Origin: Acidobacteriota bacterium
GTDB lineage: Bacteria > Acidobacteriota > Holophagae > Thermotomaculales > Thermotomaculaceae
NCBI GenBank assembly: GCA_027038695.1
Contig: JALWHA010000334.1
Coordinates: 1-20,923 of the forward strand
DNA length: 20,923 bases
Reading direction: 5' to 3'
Of this stretch, positions 1-7,232 are shown piece after piece; within the stretch, counting starts at the first letter, position 1, and every line of letters begins with the position of its first letter. The notes beneath the pieces are model-generated. The model was given only the letters and a program-made list of their open reading frames with translations, did not search any database and was not told where the DNA came from. A program made the position numbers and the translations under genes.

Positions 1-298
1 TTAAGAAAATTGGGAAAACATGGCCTAAAATAACAAAGAATGCAACAAAAATTAAAGTTAACTCATTAACATTTATAAACCTTTCAAGACAAAACATTGT
101 CAAAAATCCCTTCAAAAAATCAAACAAAAAACCTAAAAATGCGTACTTAATCCCGCAGAACCTATATAAATTCGTGGCTCCAACATTTTTGCTTCCAGTT
201 TCTCTTAAATCAACTCCCTTGCAATACTTAGCCAGCACAAAAGAAAATGGAATTGAACCTGAAATATAAGCGATTACAAAAAGCACTAACCTGTTCAT
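1..298 (-). CDS. plsY: Glycerol-3-phosphate acyltransferase PlsY (partial, 3' end beyond window)
   Basis: PlsY is the integral membrane enzyme that moves an acyl group from acyl-phosphate to sn-glycerol-3-phosphate, the first step of phospholipid synthesis. Reading the minus strand from the ATG at 298 gives about 99 residues with no stop before the window edge; the family is about 200 residues, so roughly half is present. The N-terminus is a hydrophobic helix (MNRLVLFVIAYISGSIPFSF), followed by the family motif GSKNVGATN (usual form GSGNIGATN) and, near the cut, GHVFPIF, matching the conserved GHxFPxF. The start is secure because the family helix begins right at this Met. There is no Shine-Dalgarno sequence before it; a TATAAT lies only 9 bases upstream. 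It is divergent from the znuACB operon. Identity is confident from three motifs. Confidence 0.9.
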   Translation of the reverse strand, partial: MNRLVLFVIAYISGSIPFSFVLAKYCKGVDLRETGSKNVGATNLYRFCGIKYAFLGFLFDFLKGFLTMFCLERFINVNELTLIFVAFFVILGHVFPIFL

Positions 299-307
299 AA
301 CATCTAA

Positions 308-313
308 ATTATA
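308..313 (-). promoter_or_regulatory. Putative -10 box of plsY, placed for a leaderless mRNA
   Basis: The minus strand reads TATAAT here, ending 9 bases before the plsY ATG at 298. Transcription would start about at the ATG, fitting the absence of a Shine-Dalgarno sequence. No good -35 is visible 16-18 bp upstream. In this AT-rich gap the hexamer could be chance. Confidence 0.4.
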
Positions 314-329
314 CTTTATCTTTGCTCTT

Positions 330-338
330 TGATATAAT
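330..338 (+). promoter_or_regulatory. Extended -10 promoter of the znuACB operon
   Basis: TGA-TATAAT (TGn plus a perfect -10 hexamer at 333-338) lies 31 bases before the znuA ATG. No clear -35 is seen, as expected for an extended -10 promoter. It sits in the 71-bp divergent gap shared with plsY. Confidence 0.5.
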
Positions 339-369
339 ATTTAGCGAACTTAAAATTGTGGAGGAAGAC

Positions 370-1185
370 ATGAAAAAAATTTTAATATATGCGTTTGCAA
401 TTCTCTTTGCACTTAGCGGATTTGCAAAAACAAAGGTAGTAACCTCAATTTTCCCTATAGCCGATATTGTATCAAATATTGTAAAAGATAAAGCTGAAGT
501 AAATTTTGTTATTCCCATAGGAGCGAATCCCCATACATTTGAACCTACCCCTAAACAGGCCAAGATAATAGAGCAGGCAGATATATTTATCGGGATTTCA
601 AAGCAGTTTGACGGGTGGATGGAAAAATTCCTGAAAAAAGGAGCAAAAAAATACTATCTTTTAAATAGACCCGCAAACCCTCATATATGGCTCTCTTTAA
701 AAAATAACTTCAAATTAGTGTCAAAAATCAGGTGGATTTTCATAAAATCCGATAAAAAAAACATGAAATTTTACGACAAAAACGCACTTGAATTCGGCAA
801 AAGGGTGCATGAAGTATATATGGCATACTTAGGAAAATTTAATAAGTTAAAAACAAAGAATATTATTGAATATCACCCTGCATGGGATTACCTTGCAAGA
901 GATTTCAAGCTTAATGTCATCGGAATAATATACACGGGAAACGAAAAACGTGTTTCAATTCGTGCTTTAACCGAAATCTTAAACAGAGGGAAAAAATACG
1001 GCGTAGACGCGTTGTTATGCAGTTTAAACACAAAAGATAAAGTAATTGATATCTATCAAAGGGAATTAGATTTGAAAAAAGTTGAACTTGACCCAATAGG
1101 CGACCCTAACAGCAAGGATAGAAATACTTACATTAAGTTAATGATTTATAATTGTGAAAAGATATACCAAGCGCTAAGTCAATGA
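370..1185 (+). CDS. znuA: Metal (zinc/manganese) ABC transporter substrate-binding protein
   Basis: This is the periplasmic protein that captures Zn2+ or Mn2+ for the ABC transporter encoded by the next two genes. The start is the ATG at 370, preceded by GGAGG five bases upstream; an in-frame ATG at 322 has no ribosome site and would put 16 residues before the signal peptide. The 271-residue product has an N-terminal signal (MKKIL then a hydrophobic run, cleavage probably after SGFA) without a lipobox cysteine. Family motifs and likely ligands are H55 in NPHTFEPTP, H105 in NPHIWLS, H169 in EYHPAWDYLARD, and an acidic ligand near D231/D235 in DPIGD. There is no His-rich loop between the first two ligands, so metal preference (Zn or Mn) cannot be told from sequence. 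The stop overlaps the znuC start. Confidence 0.9.
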   Translation: MKKILIYAFAILFALSGFAKTKVVTSIFPIADIVSNIVKDKAEVNFVIPIGANPHTFEPTPKQAKIIEQADIFIGISKQFDGWMEKFLKKGAKKYYLLNRPANPHIWLSLKNNFKLVSKIRWIFIKSDKKNMKFYDKNALEFGKRVHEVYMAYLGKFNKLKTKNIIEYHPAWDYLARDFKLNVIGIIYTGNEKRVSIRALTEILNRGKKYGVDALLCSLNTKDKVIDIYQRELDLKKVELDPIGDPNSKDRNTYIKLMIYNCEKIYQALSQ

Positions 1186-1958
1186 CAATCCCCTATGTTC
1201 TTATTGAAGGTTTAAACGTAAAATACGGTGAAAAAATTGTTTTAAAAGACATTTTCCTAAAAGTTGAAAAAGGCGAAATTATCTGTATAGTCGGACCTAA
1301 CGGAGGGGGTAAAACCACCCTGCTTAAAGTGATATTAGGCTTAAAAGACTATTCGGAAGGCAAAGTGTTAGTGTTGGGGAAACCGCCTAAGGAAGTTGAA
1401 AAAAAAGAAATCGGCTACCTGCCGCAAAAGGAAAATATAAGCAAAAACTTTCCCATATCGGTTTTTGAAACAGTCTTAATGGGACGATACCCGAAATTAG
1501 GTTTATTTAAACGTCCCACATCAAGAGATAGAGAGATTACCCTAGATTGTCTTAAACTTGTGAAAATGGATAATCTAAAAGACGAAAACATAAATAAATT
1601 GTCCGGGGGGCAAAAACAAAGGGTATTTATAGCACGAGCACTTGCTATGGAACCGAAAATACTCATACTTGACGAACCGTCAACAGGGCTTGATATTGTT
1701 GCTCAGGAAGACTTTTACAAAATACTTGTAGACATAAGGGATAAAAAGGAAATGGCTATTTTAATGGTATCCCATGATATAGGCGTTGTTTCAACCTTTG
1801 TGGATAAAATCGCATGCTTAAACAAAACAATCCATTATCACGGAAAGAGCGGGACACCAATTCCGAATGAAGTGTTGAAAAAGGTATTCGGCTCAAATAT
1901 TCAAATACTTGTCCACGACCAGCATTGCAAAGGGTGCCATAGAGGTGAGCATGATTGA
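1182..1958 (+). CDS. znuC: Zinc/manganese ABC transporter ATP-binding protein
   Basis: This is the cytoplasmic ATPase that drives metal import together with ZnuA and ZnuB. The 258-residue product has all the nucleotide-binding motifs: Walker A GPNGGGKTT (38-46), Q-loop in GYLPQKE, signature LSGGQKQR (from 140), Walker B LILDEPSTGLD (D164, E165) and the H-loop histidine H198 in VSHD. The ATG overlaps the znuA stop (ATGA), giving translational coupling. The last 14 residues are unusually rich in metal ligands: H245, H248, C249, C252, H253 and H257, i.e. H-x2-H-C-x2-C-H-x3-H. This tail could sense or buffer the transported metal (inference). Subfamily assignment rests on context as much as on sequence. 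Confidence 0.92.
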   Translation: MTIPYVLIEGLNVKYGEKIVLKDIFLKVEKGEIICIVGPNGGGKTTLLKVILGLKDYSEGKVLVLGKPPKEVEKKEIGYLPQKENISKNFPISVFETVLMGRYPKLGLFKRPTSRDREITLDCLKLVKMDNLKDENINKLSGGQKQRVFIARALAMEPKILILDEPSTGLDIVAQEDFYKILVDIRDKKEMAILMVSHDIGVVSTFVDKIACLNKTIHYHGKSGTPIPNEVLKKVFGSNIQILVHDQHCKGCHRGEHD

Positions 1959-2745
1959 ACTTCTTCAATTTGAATTTGCAAGAAACGCTTTAATAGCAGG
2001 AACAATTATTAGCATACTCTTCGGTTTTCTTTCTTTCTTTGTGGTTATGAAAAAATTGTCTTTTCTAACAGTGGGGATTTCACACGCCGCATTCGGAGGA
2101 GTCGCTTTAGGGATTTTACTCGGGTTTAACCCGTATTTAACAGCAATAATGTTCTGCCTTTTTACAGGATACCTTATAGCAATTCACGGAGAAAAATCGG
2201 AATACGACACTGTTATAGGTATTTTGTTTGCGTTTACAATGGGATTAGGCGTTATCTTTCTTTCTTTGAAAAAAGACTACACATTCGGCATAATGTCTTA
2301 CCTTTTCGGATCTATTTTAGGGATAACAAAAACAGACCTTGCAATGCTAATTACGGTAATGATAATTGTTTTTATTATATTTCATCTATTTTTTAAAGAA
2401 ATTATTTTTATTACATTTGACAAAACAGTGGCAAGGGCATCCGGATTACCTGTGCAACTTTTAGAAAACCTGATAATCGCTATTCTGACATTTGTAATTG
2501 TATTTAGTATAAAATTAATAGGAATTATTTTGGTTTCCGCATTTTTAATCATACCTGCGGCAATTTCAATTTTGTTTCTGGATAATTACAAAAAGGTTAT
2601 AATATGTTCAATATTGATAAATTTAATTATATTCTTTTCAGGATTCTATATGAGTTATAGGTTAGACCTGCCGTCAGGTGCAACAATGGTGTCTATAGGT
2701 GCGATTTTATACTTTTTTTCCGCATTAATTGTAAAGCAAGACTAA
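1951..2745 (+). CDS. znuB: Zinc/manganese ABC transporter permease
   Basis: This is the membrane channel of the ABC-3 family that pairs with ZnuC. The ATG at 1951 overlaps the last codons of znuC (8 bases) and is preceded by GAGGTG; GTG at 1945 is a less likely alternative, and an in-frame ATG at 1909 lies deep inside znuC without a ribosome site. The 264-residue product is hydrophobic throughout with about eight membrane segments. Family features include the early SFFVVMKKLSFLTVGISHAAFGG stretch (ABC-3 permeases typically show xGxxISHAxxPG here) and the late KLIGIILVSAFLIIPAA. It ends 1 bp from the convergent sigma-factor gene, leaving no room for a terminator between them. Confidence 0.92.
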   Translation: MIELLQFEFARNALIAGTIISILFGFLSFFVVMKKLSFLTVGISHAAFGGVALGILLGFNPYLTAIMFCLFTGYLIAIHGEKSEYDTVIGILFAFTMGLGVIFLSLKKDYTFGIMSYLFGSILGITKTDLAMLITVMIIVFIIFHLFFKEIIFITFDKTVARASGLPVQLLENLIIAILTFVIVFSIKLIGIILVSAFLIIPAAISILFLDNYKKVIICSILINLIIFFSGFYMSYRLDLPSGATMVSIGAILYFFSALIVKQD

Positions 2746-2746
2746 A

Positions 2747-3604
2747 TTAATTAAGGTAACTTTTCAAAATATTCTTATACCTTGACCTTCTTATCTTGTC
2801 AAGTGCATTTTTTTCTATCTGCCTTACCCTTTCCCTTGAAAGTTTTAAAAGTTTTCCAATCTCCTGAAGGGTTTTCGGCTCTTCTCCGTTAAGCCCGAAC
2901 CTGTGAATTAAAACATCTCTCTCCCTTTCACTCAAAATGGAAAGCGATTCCATTAAATGCTCTACAAAAGACTTCTTGATCAATTCGGTTTCCGCATCGT
3001 CAACACTTTCCTGTTCAATTACATCTTCATAATTTAAATCGTCGGTATCGGAAGATATGTAATCGTCAAGAGATTTATGGTATCCGTACGTAGTTAATAG
3101 AGAATTTAAAGCAAACTCGTCAATATCCATAGCCTCAGCAAGCTCGCTGTTAGTAGGGTCCCTGTGCAGATCCTTTTGCAATTCATTGTACTTTTTTCCC
3201 ACATTATTCAAAAGGTTTAATGTTTTATACGAGATCTTAAATATACCGCTCTGCTCAGCAATAGCCGAAATAATCGCCTGCTTTATCCACCAAACGGCAT
3301 AGGTGATAAACTTAACGTTTCTATCAGGGTCAAATCGCTTTGCCGCCTCTATTAAACCTAAATTTCCTTCATTAATCAAATCCATAAAAGGAACGCCCTT
3401 ACCCCTATACCTTTTAGCAATTGAAACGACAAATTTCAGGTTTGCCTCCACAAGTTTCCTTAAAGCTTCCTGATCTCCTTCTTTAATTTTTCTGGCTAAC
3501 TCTTTCTCCTCCTCGGGGGAAATAGGAGGGATTTTATTTATCTCTTGAAGGTATTGTTTTAAAGCCTCTTCTTCTTCAAAAAATTTATAATTTTTTTTAG
3601 CCAT
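2747..3604 (-). CDS. Sigma-70 family RNA polymerase sigma factor (RpoD/RpoS-like, lacks region 1.1)
   Basis: This 285-residue protein directs RNA polymerase to promoters. Regions in order: 1.2 (about 12-40), 2.1-2.4 (about 48-125, including DLINEGNLGLIEAAKRFDP and FITYAVWWIKQAI), 3 (about 125-190) and 4 (about 215-275). The region 4.2 helix LSRERVRQIEKNAL keeps the -35-reading residues. Region 1.1 of primary sigmas is absent, so it is probably an alternative (group 2-like) factor. Aligned to E. coli RpoD, Q437 is kept (Q109) but T440 is I112, and the extended -10 readers H455 and E458 are K127 and N130. The RpoH box is not present although the length is RpoH-like. It is the last gene of dnaK-dnaJ-hspR-sigma, 3 bases after hspR, so probably heat-induced. 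A role as heat-shock sigma is inference. Confidence 0.88.
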   Translation of the reverse strand: MAKKNYKFFEEEEALKQYLQEINKIPPISPEEEKELARKIKEGDQEALRKLVEANLKFVVSIAKRYRGKGVPFMDLINEGNLGLIEAAKRFDPDRNVKFITYAVWWIKQAIISAIAEQSGIFKISYKTLNLLNNVGKKYNELQKDLHRDPTNSELAEAMDIDEFALNSLLTTYGYHKSLDDYISSDTDDLNYEDVIEQESVDDAETELIKKSFVEHLMESLSILSERERDVLIHRFGLNGEEPKTLQEIGKLLKLSRERVRQIEKNALDKIRRSRYKNILKSYLN

Positions 3605-3607
3605 TGA

Positions 3608-4009
3608 TTATTTTTCCTTTTCAATATCAAGTTTTATTATACCTGAGCGGGGAATCTTAACAAGGGCATTTTTTATCTTTTCTTCCCCGTTCTGCACATG
3701 GTCAACAATGATTTTCTGCAATGCGAGACTTAATTGATTTATCTCCTGTTGCATTTTTTCCATTTTCTCCCTCATATTCAGGATAATCTCAATTCCCGCA
3801 AGGTTTACCCCTAAGTCCCTTGCAAGGTTTAAAATTATCTCAAGCCTCTCTAAGTCTTTTTTTGAATAAAGCCTTGTGTTGCCCTCTGTTCGTGAAGGCT
3901 TTAAAAGCCCGTGTTTTTCGTAAAGCCTTAAGGTTTGAGGATGGACATTATACATCTTTGCAACAACACTTATCATATAATAAGCTTCGTTATTTTTTCC
4001 CCTTACCAT
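3608..4009 (-). CDS. hspR: HspR, MerR-family heat-shock repressor
   Basis: HspR represses chaperone genes at HAIR sites, usually with DnaK as co-repressor. The 133-residue product has an N-terminal MerR helix-turn-helix (about 10-80): YYMISVVAKMYNVHPQTLRL, then YEKHGLLKPSRTEGNTRLYS, matching the family pattern of reading HPQTLR-Y-GL. A coiled-coil dimer helix follows (about 78-105). No cysteine metal site is present, unlike metal-sensing MerR members. It starts 9 bases after dnaJ with a weak GGGGG ribosome site; the Met at residue 12 is an alternative but would trim the helix-turn-helix. Its position directly after dnaJ is the classic HspR context, and a HAIR-like site lies on the dnaK promoter. 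Confidence 0.88.
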   Translation of the reverse strand: MVRGKNNEAYYMISVVAKMYNVHPQTLRLYEKHGLLKPSRTEGNTRLYSKKDLERLEIILNLARDLGVNLAGIEIILNMREKMEKMQQEINQLSLALQKIIVDHVQNGEEKIKNALVKIPRSGIIKLDIEKEK

Positions 4010-4018
4010 GCCGCCCCC

Positions 4019-5122
4019 TTATAACTTAAAATGACCGCGAATCTTCTCTTTATCCTCATACCGTTCAAGATCTTTCATCAACTCCCTTACCCTTGTATCA
4101 ACCGTGGATGGTGTTTTAACCTCTACTTCAAGATACATATCTCCGTTTTTACCGGTTAATCTTGATTTTACCCCTTTCCCCCTAACCCTGATCTTTTGTC
4201 CGCATTGAGTTTGAGGGGGAATTTTCACAGTTGTATCTCCGTATATTGTAGGTATTTTTATTTTAGCACCTAATGCGGCTTCTGAAAAGGTTATAGGAAG
4301 TTTTAAATAAATATTGTCTCCCTGCCTTTTAAACAAGGGGTGCTCTTCAACAACTGTTATTATATACAAATCTCCCGGAGGACCGCCGTTTACACCGGCC
4401 TCCCCTTTTCCGGGAACCCTGACTTTAGAACCGTTTGAAACACCCGCGGGGATTCTGACATTTATTGTTTCAGTAAAGGGCATTCTTCCGCTACCGTGAC
4501 ATTTGGAACATTTGGTAAAGGTAATCCTGCCCGTACCGCCGCAAAGTGAACAGGGTTTTTCAACATGGAAAAAAGGCAACCCGCTACTTTCTTTCCCGGT
4601 TCCCTTGCATCTTGGACAAATTTGAGGAGAGGATAAAGGGATCTTTCCCGTGCCGCCGCATGCGTCGCATGATTTGCTTCTGTTCACTTTTATTTTTGTA
4701 GTCAAACCGTGAACTGCGTCCATAAAGGAAATTCTCATTGAATATTGAATATCTTCGCCTTTCTTAGGGGTATTTGTATAAACGTTTTCAGCGTACCCTC
4801 CTCTTCTATTCCCCGCTCCGAATAGATCAGAAAATATCTCGGAAAAATCAAAATTGACGTTTTGAAAATCCTGGTAATTAAAGTTTCCTCCGAAATTAGC
4901 ATCTCCGACAAATCCGTACTTATCGTACTGCTCTTTCTTCTTCGGATCGGAAAGAACAGCATAAGCCTCGGATATTTCCTTAAACTTTTCTTCAGCCTCT
5001 TTATCACCCGGATTTAAGTCAGGGTGATACTTTCTCGCAAGTTTTTTATACGCCTTTTTTACATCCTGTATTGAGGCCCCTTTACGGAGCCCCAATACAG
5101 CGTAATAATCCTTACCGTTCAT
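4019..5122 (-). CDS. dnaJ: Chaperone protein DnaJ (Hsp40, class I)
   Basis: DnaJ delivers unfolded proteins to DnaK and stimulates its ATPase. The 367-residue product has the full class I layout: J-domain (1-70) with the HPD motif at 33-35, a Gly/Phe-rich linker (about 73-110), a zinc domain with four CxxCxGxG repeats (cysteines at 152/155, 169/172, 191/194 and 205/208), then the C-terminal substrate-binding barrels. All eight zinc cysteines are present. A GGGAG ribosome site precedes the ATG, 20 bases after the dnaK stop. No grpE lies between dnaK and dnaJ, unlike the actinobacterial dnaK-grpE-dnaJ-hspR operon, so grpE must be elsewhere in the genome. Confidence 0.96.
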   Translation of the reverse strand: MNGKDYYAVLGLRKGASIQDVKKAYKKLARKYHPDLNPGDKEAEEKFKEISEAYAVLSDPKKKEQYDKYGFVGDANFGGNFNYQDFQNVNFDFSEIFSDLFGAGNRRGGYAENVYTNTPKKGEDIQYSMRISFMDAVHGLTTKIKVNRSKSCDACGGTGKIPLSSPQICPRCKGTGKESSGLPFFHVEKPCSLCGGTGRITFTKCSKCHGSGRMPFTETINVRIPAGVSNGSKVRVPGKGEAGVNGGPPGDLYIITVVEEHPLFKRQGDNIYLKLPITFSEAALGAKIKIPTIYGDTTVKIPPQTQCGQKIRVRGKGVKSRLTGKNGDMYLEVEVKTPSTVDTRVRELMKDLERYEDKEKIRGHFKL

Positions 5123-5142
5123 AACTTTTTCTCCCTTTAGCT

Positions 5143-7053
5143 TTACTCAACTATCTCTGCGTCAACTACGTCGTCTCCCCCTTTTTCTTCGTTAACTGTA
5201 GTTTGTTCTCCTTGAGAAGTATACGTATTCGGATTCGGCCCCGCTTGAGCGCCGTCTTGAGATTGGTAAAGGTATTGAGATAATTTGTGAGATACATTGG
5301 TCAAATTTTCAATTGCCGAATTAATAGCGTTCACATCTTCGCCTTGAATCGCCGTTTTCAACTGAGAAACTGCCGATTCAACAGCCTGTTTATCTGCATC
5401 ATTGATCTTGTCACCGTGTTCTTTTAGCAATTTTTCTATCTGATAAACAAGGGAATCTCCCCTGTTTCTCGCTTCAATTAACTCGGCCCTTCTCTTATCC
5501 TCTTCAGCGTTTGCTTCAGCCTCTCTTACCATTCTGTCTATATCATCTTTTGACAATCCGCTGGAACCGGTAATGGTAATCTTCTGCTCTTTGCCTGTCG
5601 CCCTGTCTTTTGCGTTTACGTTTAAAATACCGTTTGCGTCAATATCAAAGGTAACCTCAATTTGCGGAATACCTCTCGGTGCGGGAGGAATGCCTATTAA
5701 ATGGAATTTACCTAAAGACTTATTGTCTTTCGCAAGAGGTCTTTCCCCCTGCAACACATGTATTTCAACGCTTGTCTGATTATCGGCTGCCGTAGTAAAT
5801 ACCTCGGTTTTTCTCGTAGGAATTGTAGTATTTCTCGGAATCATTACAGTCATAACTCCGCCCTGAGTTTCCACACCTAAGGAAAGGGGTGTAACATCAA
5901 GGAGAAGAACATCTTTAACATCTCCCGCAAGGACACCGCCCTGAATAGCGGCACCGACGGCAACAACCTCGTCAGGATTAACCCCCTTATGCGGTTCTTT
6001 ACCGAAAAACTCGGTAACCTTTTTCTGAACAAGGGGAATCCTTGTAGAACCGCCTACAAGAACAACCTCATCAATATCCGAAGGTTTAAGCCCCGCATCT
6101 TCAAGAGCCTTTTTGCAAGGTTCCATAGTCCTTGAGATCAAATCCTCTATCATTGATTCAAACTTAGCCCTTGTAAGGGTAATATTTAAATGTTTAGGGC
6201 CTGAAGCGTCAGCGGTTATAAAAGGCAGATTAATTTCAGTCTGCATCATTGAAGAAAGTTCTATTTTTGCCTTTTCCGCCGCTTCTTTTAACCTCTGTAA
6301 CGCCATTTTATCCTGGCTTAAATCAATCCCCTGATCCTTTTTAAATTCTTCAATCAGCCAGTCTATAATCCTCTGGTCAATGTTATCTCCGCCTAAATGA
6401 GTATCTCCGTTTGTAGATTTAACCTCAACGACTCCCTCTCCTACTTCAAGAATTGAAATATCAAAAGTACCCCCCCCGAAATCGTAAACCGCAATAGTTT
6501 CGTCTTTTTTCTTATCAAGTCCGTATGCAAGAGCGGCTGCCGTAGGTTCGTTAATTATCCTTTTAACCTCCAATCCCGCTATTTTACCTGCATCTTTTGT
6601 AGCCTGCCTCTGAGAATCGTTAAAATAAGCAGGAACCGTAATAACCGCTTCGGTAACACTTTCTCCCAAATAATCTTCCGCCGCCTTTTTCAACTTCTGT
6701 AAAATCTTTGCCGAAATTTCAGGCGGAGAAAACAATTTCCCGTTAACGTCAACCCTTACGTCACCGTTTGATGCCTTTACAACTTTATAAGGCACCATTT
6801 TCATCTCTTCGTTAACCTCTTCGTACCTTCTACCCATAAACCTTTTTATTGAAAAGATTGTATTTTCAGGGTTTGTAATAGCCTGCCTTTTTGCAACCTG
6901 TCCGACAAGAATCTCTCCGTTTTTAGTAAAGGCAACTACGGAAGGTGTTGTCCTACCGCCTTCCTGATTAGGGATAACATTAACGTCATTCCCTTCCATT
7001 ACAGCGACAACAGAGTTTGTTGTCCCAAGGTCAATACCGATTATTTTTCCCAT
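5143..7053 (-). CDS. dnaK: Chaperone protein DnaK (Hsp70)
   Basis: DnaK is the ATP-dependent Hsp70 chaperone. The 636-residue product is of normal length: ATPase domain (1 to about 380) with GIDLGTTNS at 5-13, the YDFGGGTFDIS phosphate-binding loop and VLVGGSTRIPLVQ; the hydrophobic linker DVLLLDVTPLSLG; a substrate-binding domain; and an acidic C-terminal tail ending DDVVDAEIVE, close to the usual EEVD-like ending of bacterial DnaK. An AGGAGG ribosome site precedes the ATG by 5 bases. It is the first gene of the heat-shock operon and starts from a near-consensus promoter at 7088-7116 overlapped by a HAIR-like operator. Confidence 0.98.
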   Translation of the reverse strand: MGKIIGIDLGTTNSVVAVMEGNDVNVIPNQEGGRTTPSVVAFTKNGEILVGQVAKRQAITNPENTIFSIKRFMGRRYEEVNEEMKMVPYKVVKASNGDVRVDVNGKLFSPPEISAKILQKLKKAAEDYLGESVTEAVITVPAYFNDSQRQATKDAGKIAGLEVKRIINEPTAAALAYGLDKKKDETIAVYDFGGGTFDISILEVGEGVVEVKSTNGDTHLGGDNIDQRIIDWLIEEFKKDQGIDLSQDKMALQRLKEAAEKAKIELSSMMQTEINLPFITADASGPKHLNITLTRAKFESMIEDLISRTMEPCKKALEDAGLKPSDIDEVVLVGGSTRIPLVQKKVTEFFGKEPHKGVNPDEVVAVGAAIQGGVLAGDVKDVLLLDVTPLSLGVETQGGVMTVMIPRNTTIPTRKTEVFTTAADNQTSVEIHVLQGERPLAKDNKSLGKFHLIGIPPAPRGIPQIEVTFDIDANGILNVNAKDRATGKEQKITITGSSGLSKDDIDRMVREAEANAEEDKRRAELIEARNRGDSLVYQIEKLLKEHGDKINDADKQAVESAVSQLKTAIQGEDVNAINSAIENLTNVSHKLSQYLYQSQDGAQAGPNPNTYTSQGEQTTVNEEKGGDDVVDAEIVE

Positions 7054-7087
7054 AAATACCTCCTAAACTATTTTTACAACCGATATT

Positions 7088-7116
7088 AATATAAAACTTT
7101 AGTGAGTTATTGTCAA
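7088..7116 (-). promoter_or_regulatory. dnaK operon promoter, near-consensus sigma-70 type
   Basis: On the minus strand the -35 is TTGACA (7116-7111) and the -10 is TATATT (7093-7088) with exactly 17 bp between them. It lies 34 bases upstream of the dnaK ATG. A consensus housekeeping promoter fits a repressor-controlled (HspR) heat-shock operon rather than one needing a special sigma factor. Confidence 0.8.
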
Positions 7117-7117
7117 G
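7097..7117 (-). promoter_or_regulatory. HAIR-like HspR operator over the dnaK promoter
   Basis: The minus strand reads CTTGACA-N7-ACTAAAG. The published HAIR consensus is CTTGAGT-N7-ACTCAAG, so 11 of 14 positions match with the exact 7-base spacer. It covers the -35 box and most of the spacer, where a bound repressor would block RNA polymerase. The hspR gene is third in the same operon, which suggests autoregulation. Part of the match comes from overlap with TTGACA itself, so it needs a binding test. Confidence 0.6.
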
Positions 7118-7172
7118 GTTATATTATATAGTTATTGTGAGATTTTTGATAAGTTAAAAAAAACAAAAACAA

Positions 7173-7201
7173 TTTCAAATAAAGCTATTTTTAGTTATAA
7201 T
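7173..7201 (+). promoter_or_regulatory. Putative promoter of the 7233 gene
   Basis: A perfect TATAAT (7196-7201) with a weak -35 TTTCAA (7173-7178) at 17 bp spacing lies 31 bases before the ATG at 7233. It is divergent from the dnaK promoter, about 55 bp away. Confidence 0.45.
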
Positions 7202-7232
7202 TGTATTAGTAAAAACAGTAAAGGAGAGTATT

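Noticed and set aside
340..353. Imperfect dyad (TTTAG-CGAA-CTTAAA) before znuA, considered as a Zur or MntR operator
   Set aside because: The symmetry is short and imperfect, and does not match the known Zur, MntR or DtxR boxes.
7054..7232. CIRCE element (HrcA operator) before dnaK
   Set aside because: No TTAGCACTC-N9-GAGTGCTAA-like repeat is present; the HAIR-like site and hspR gene point to HspR control.
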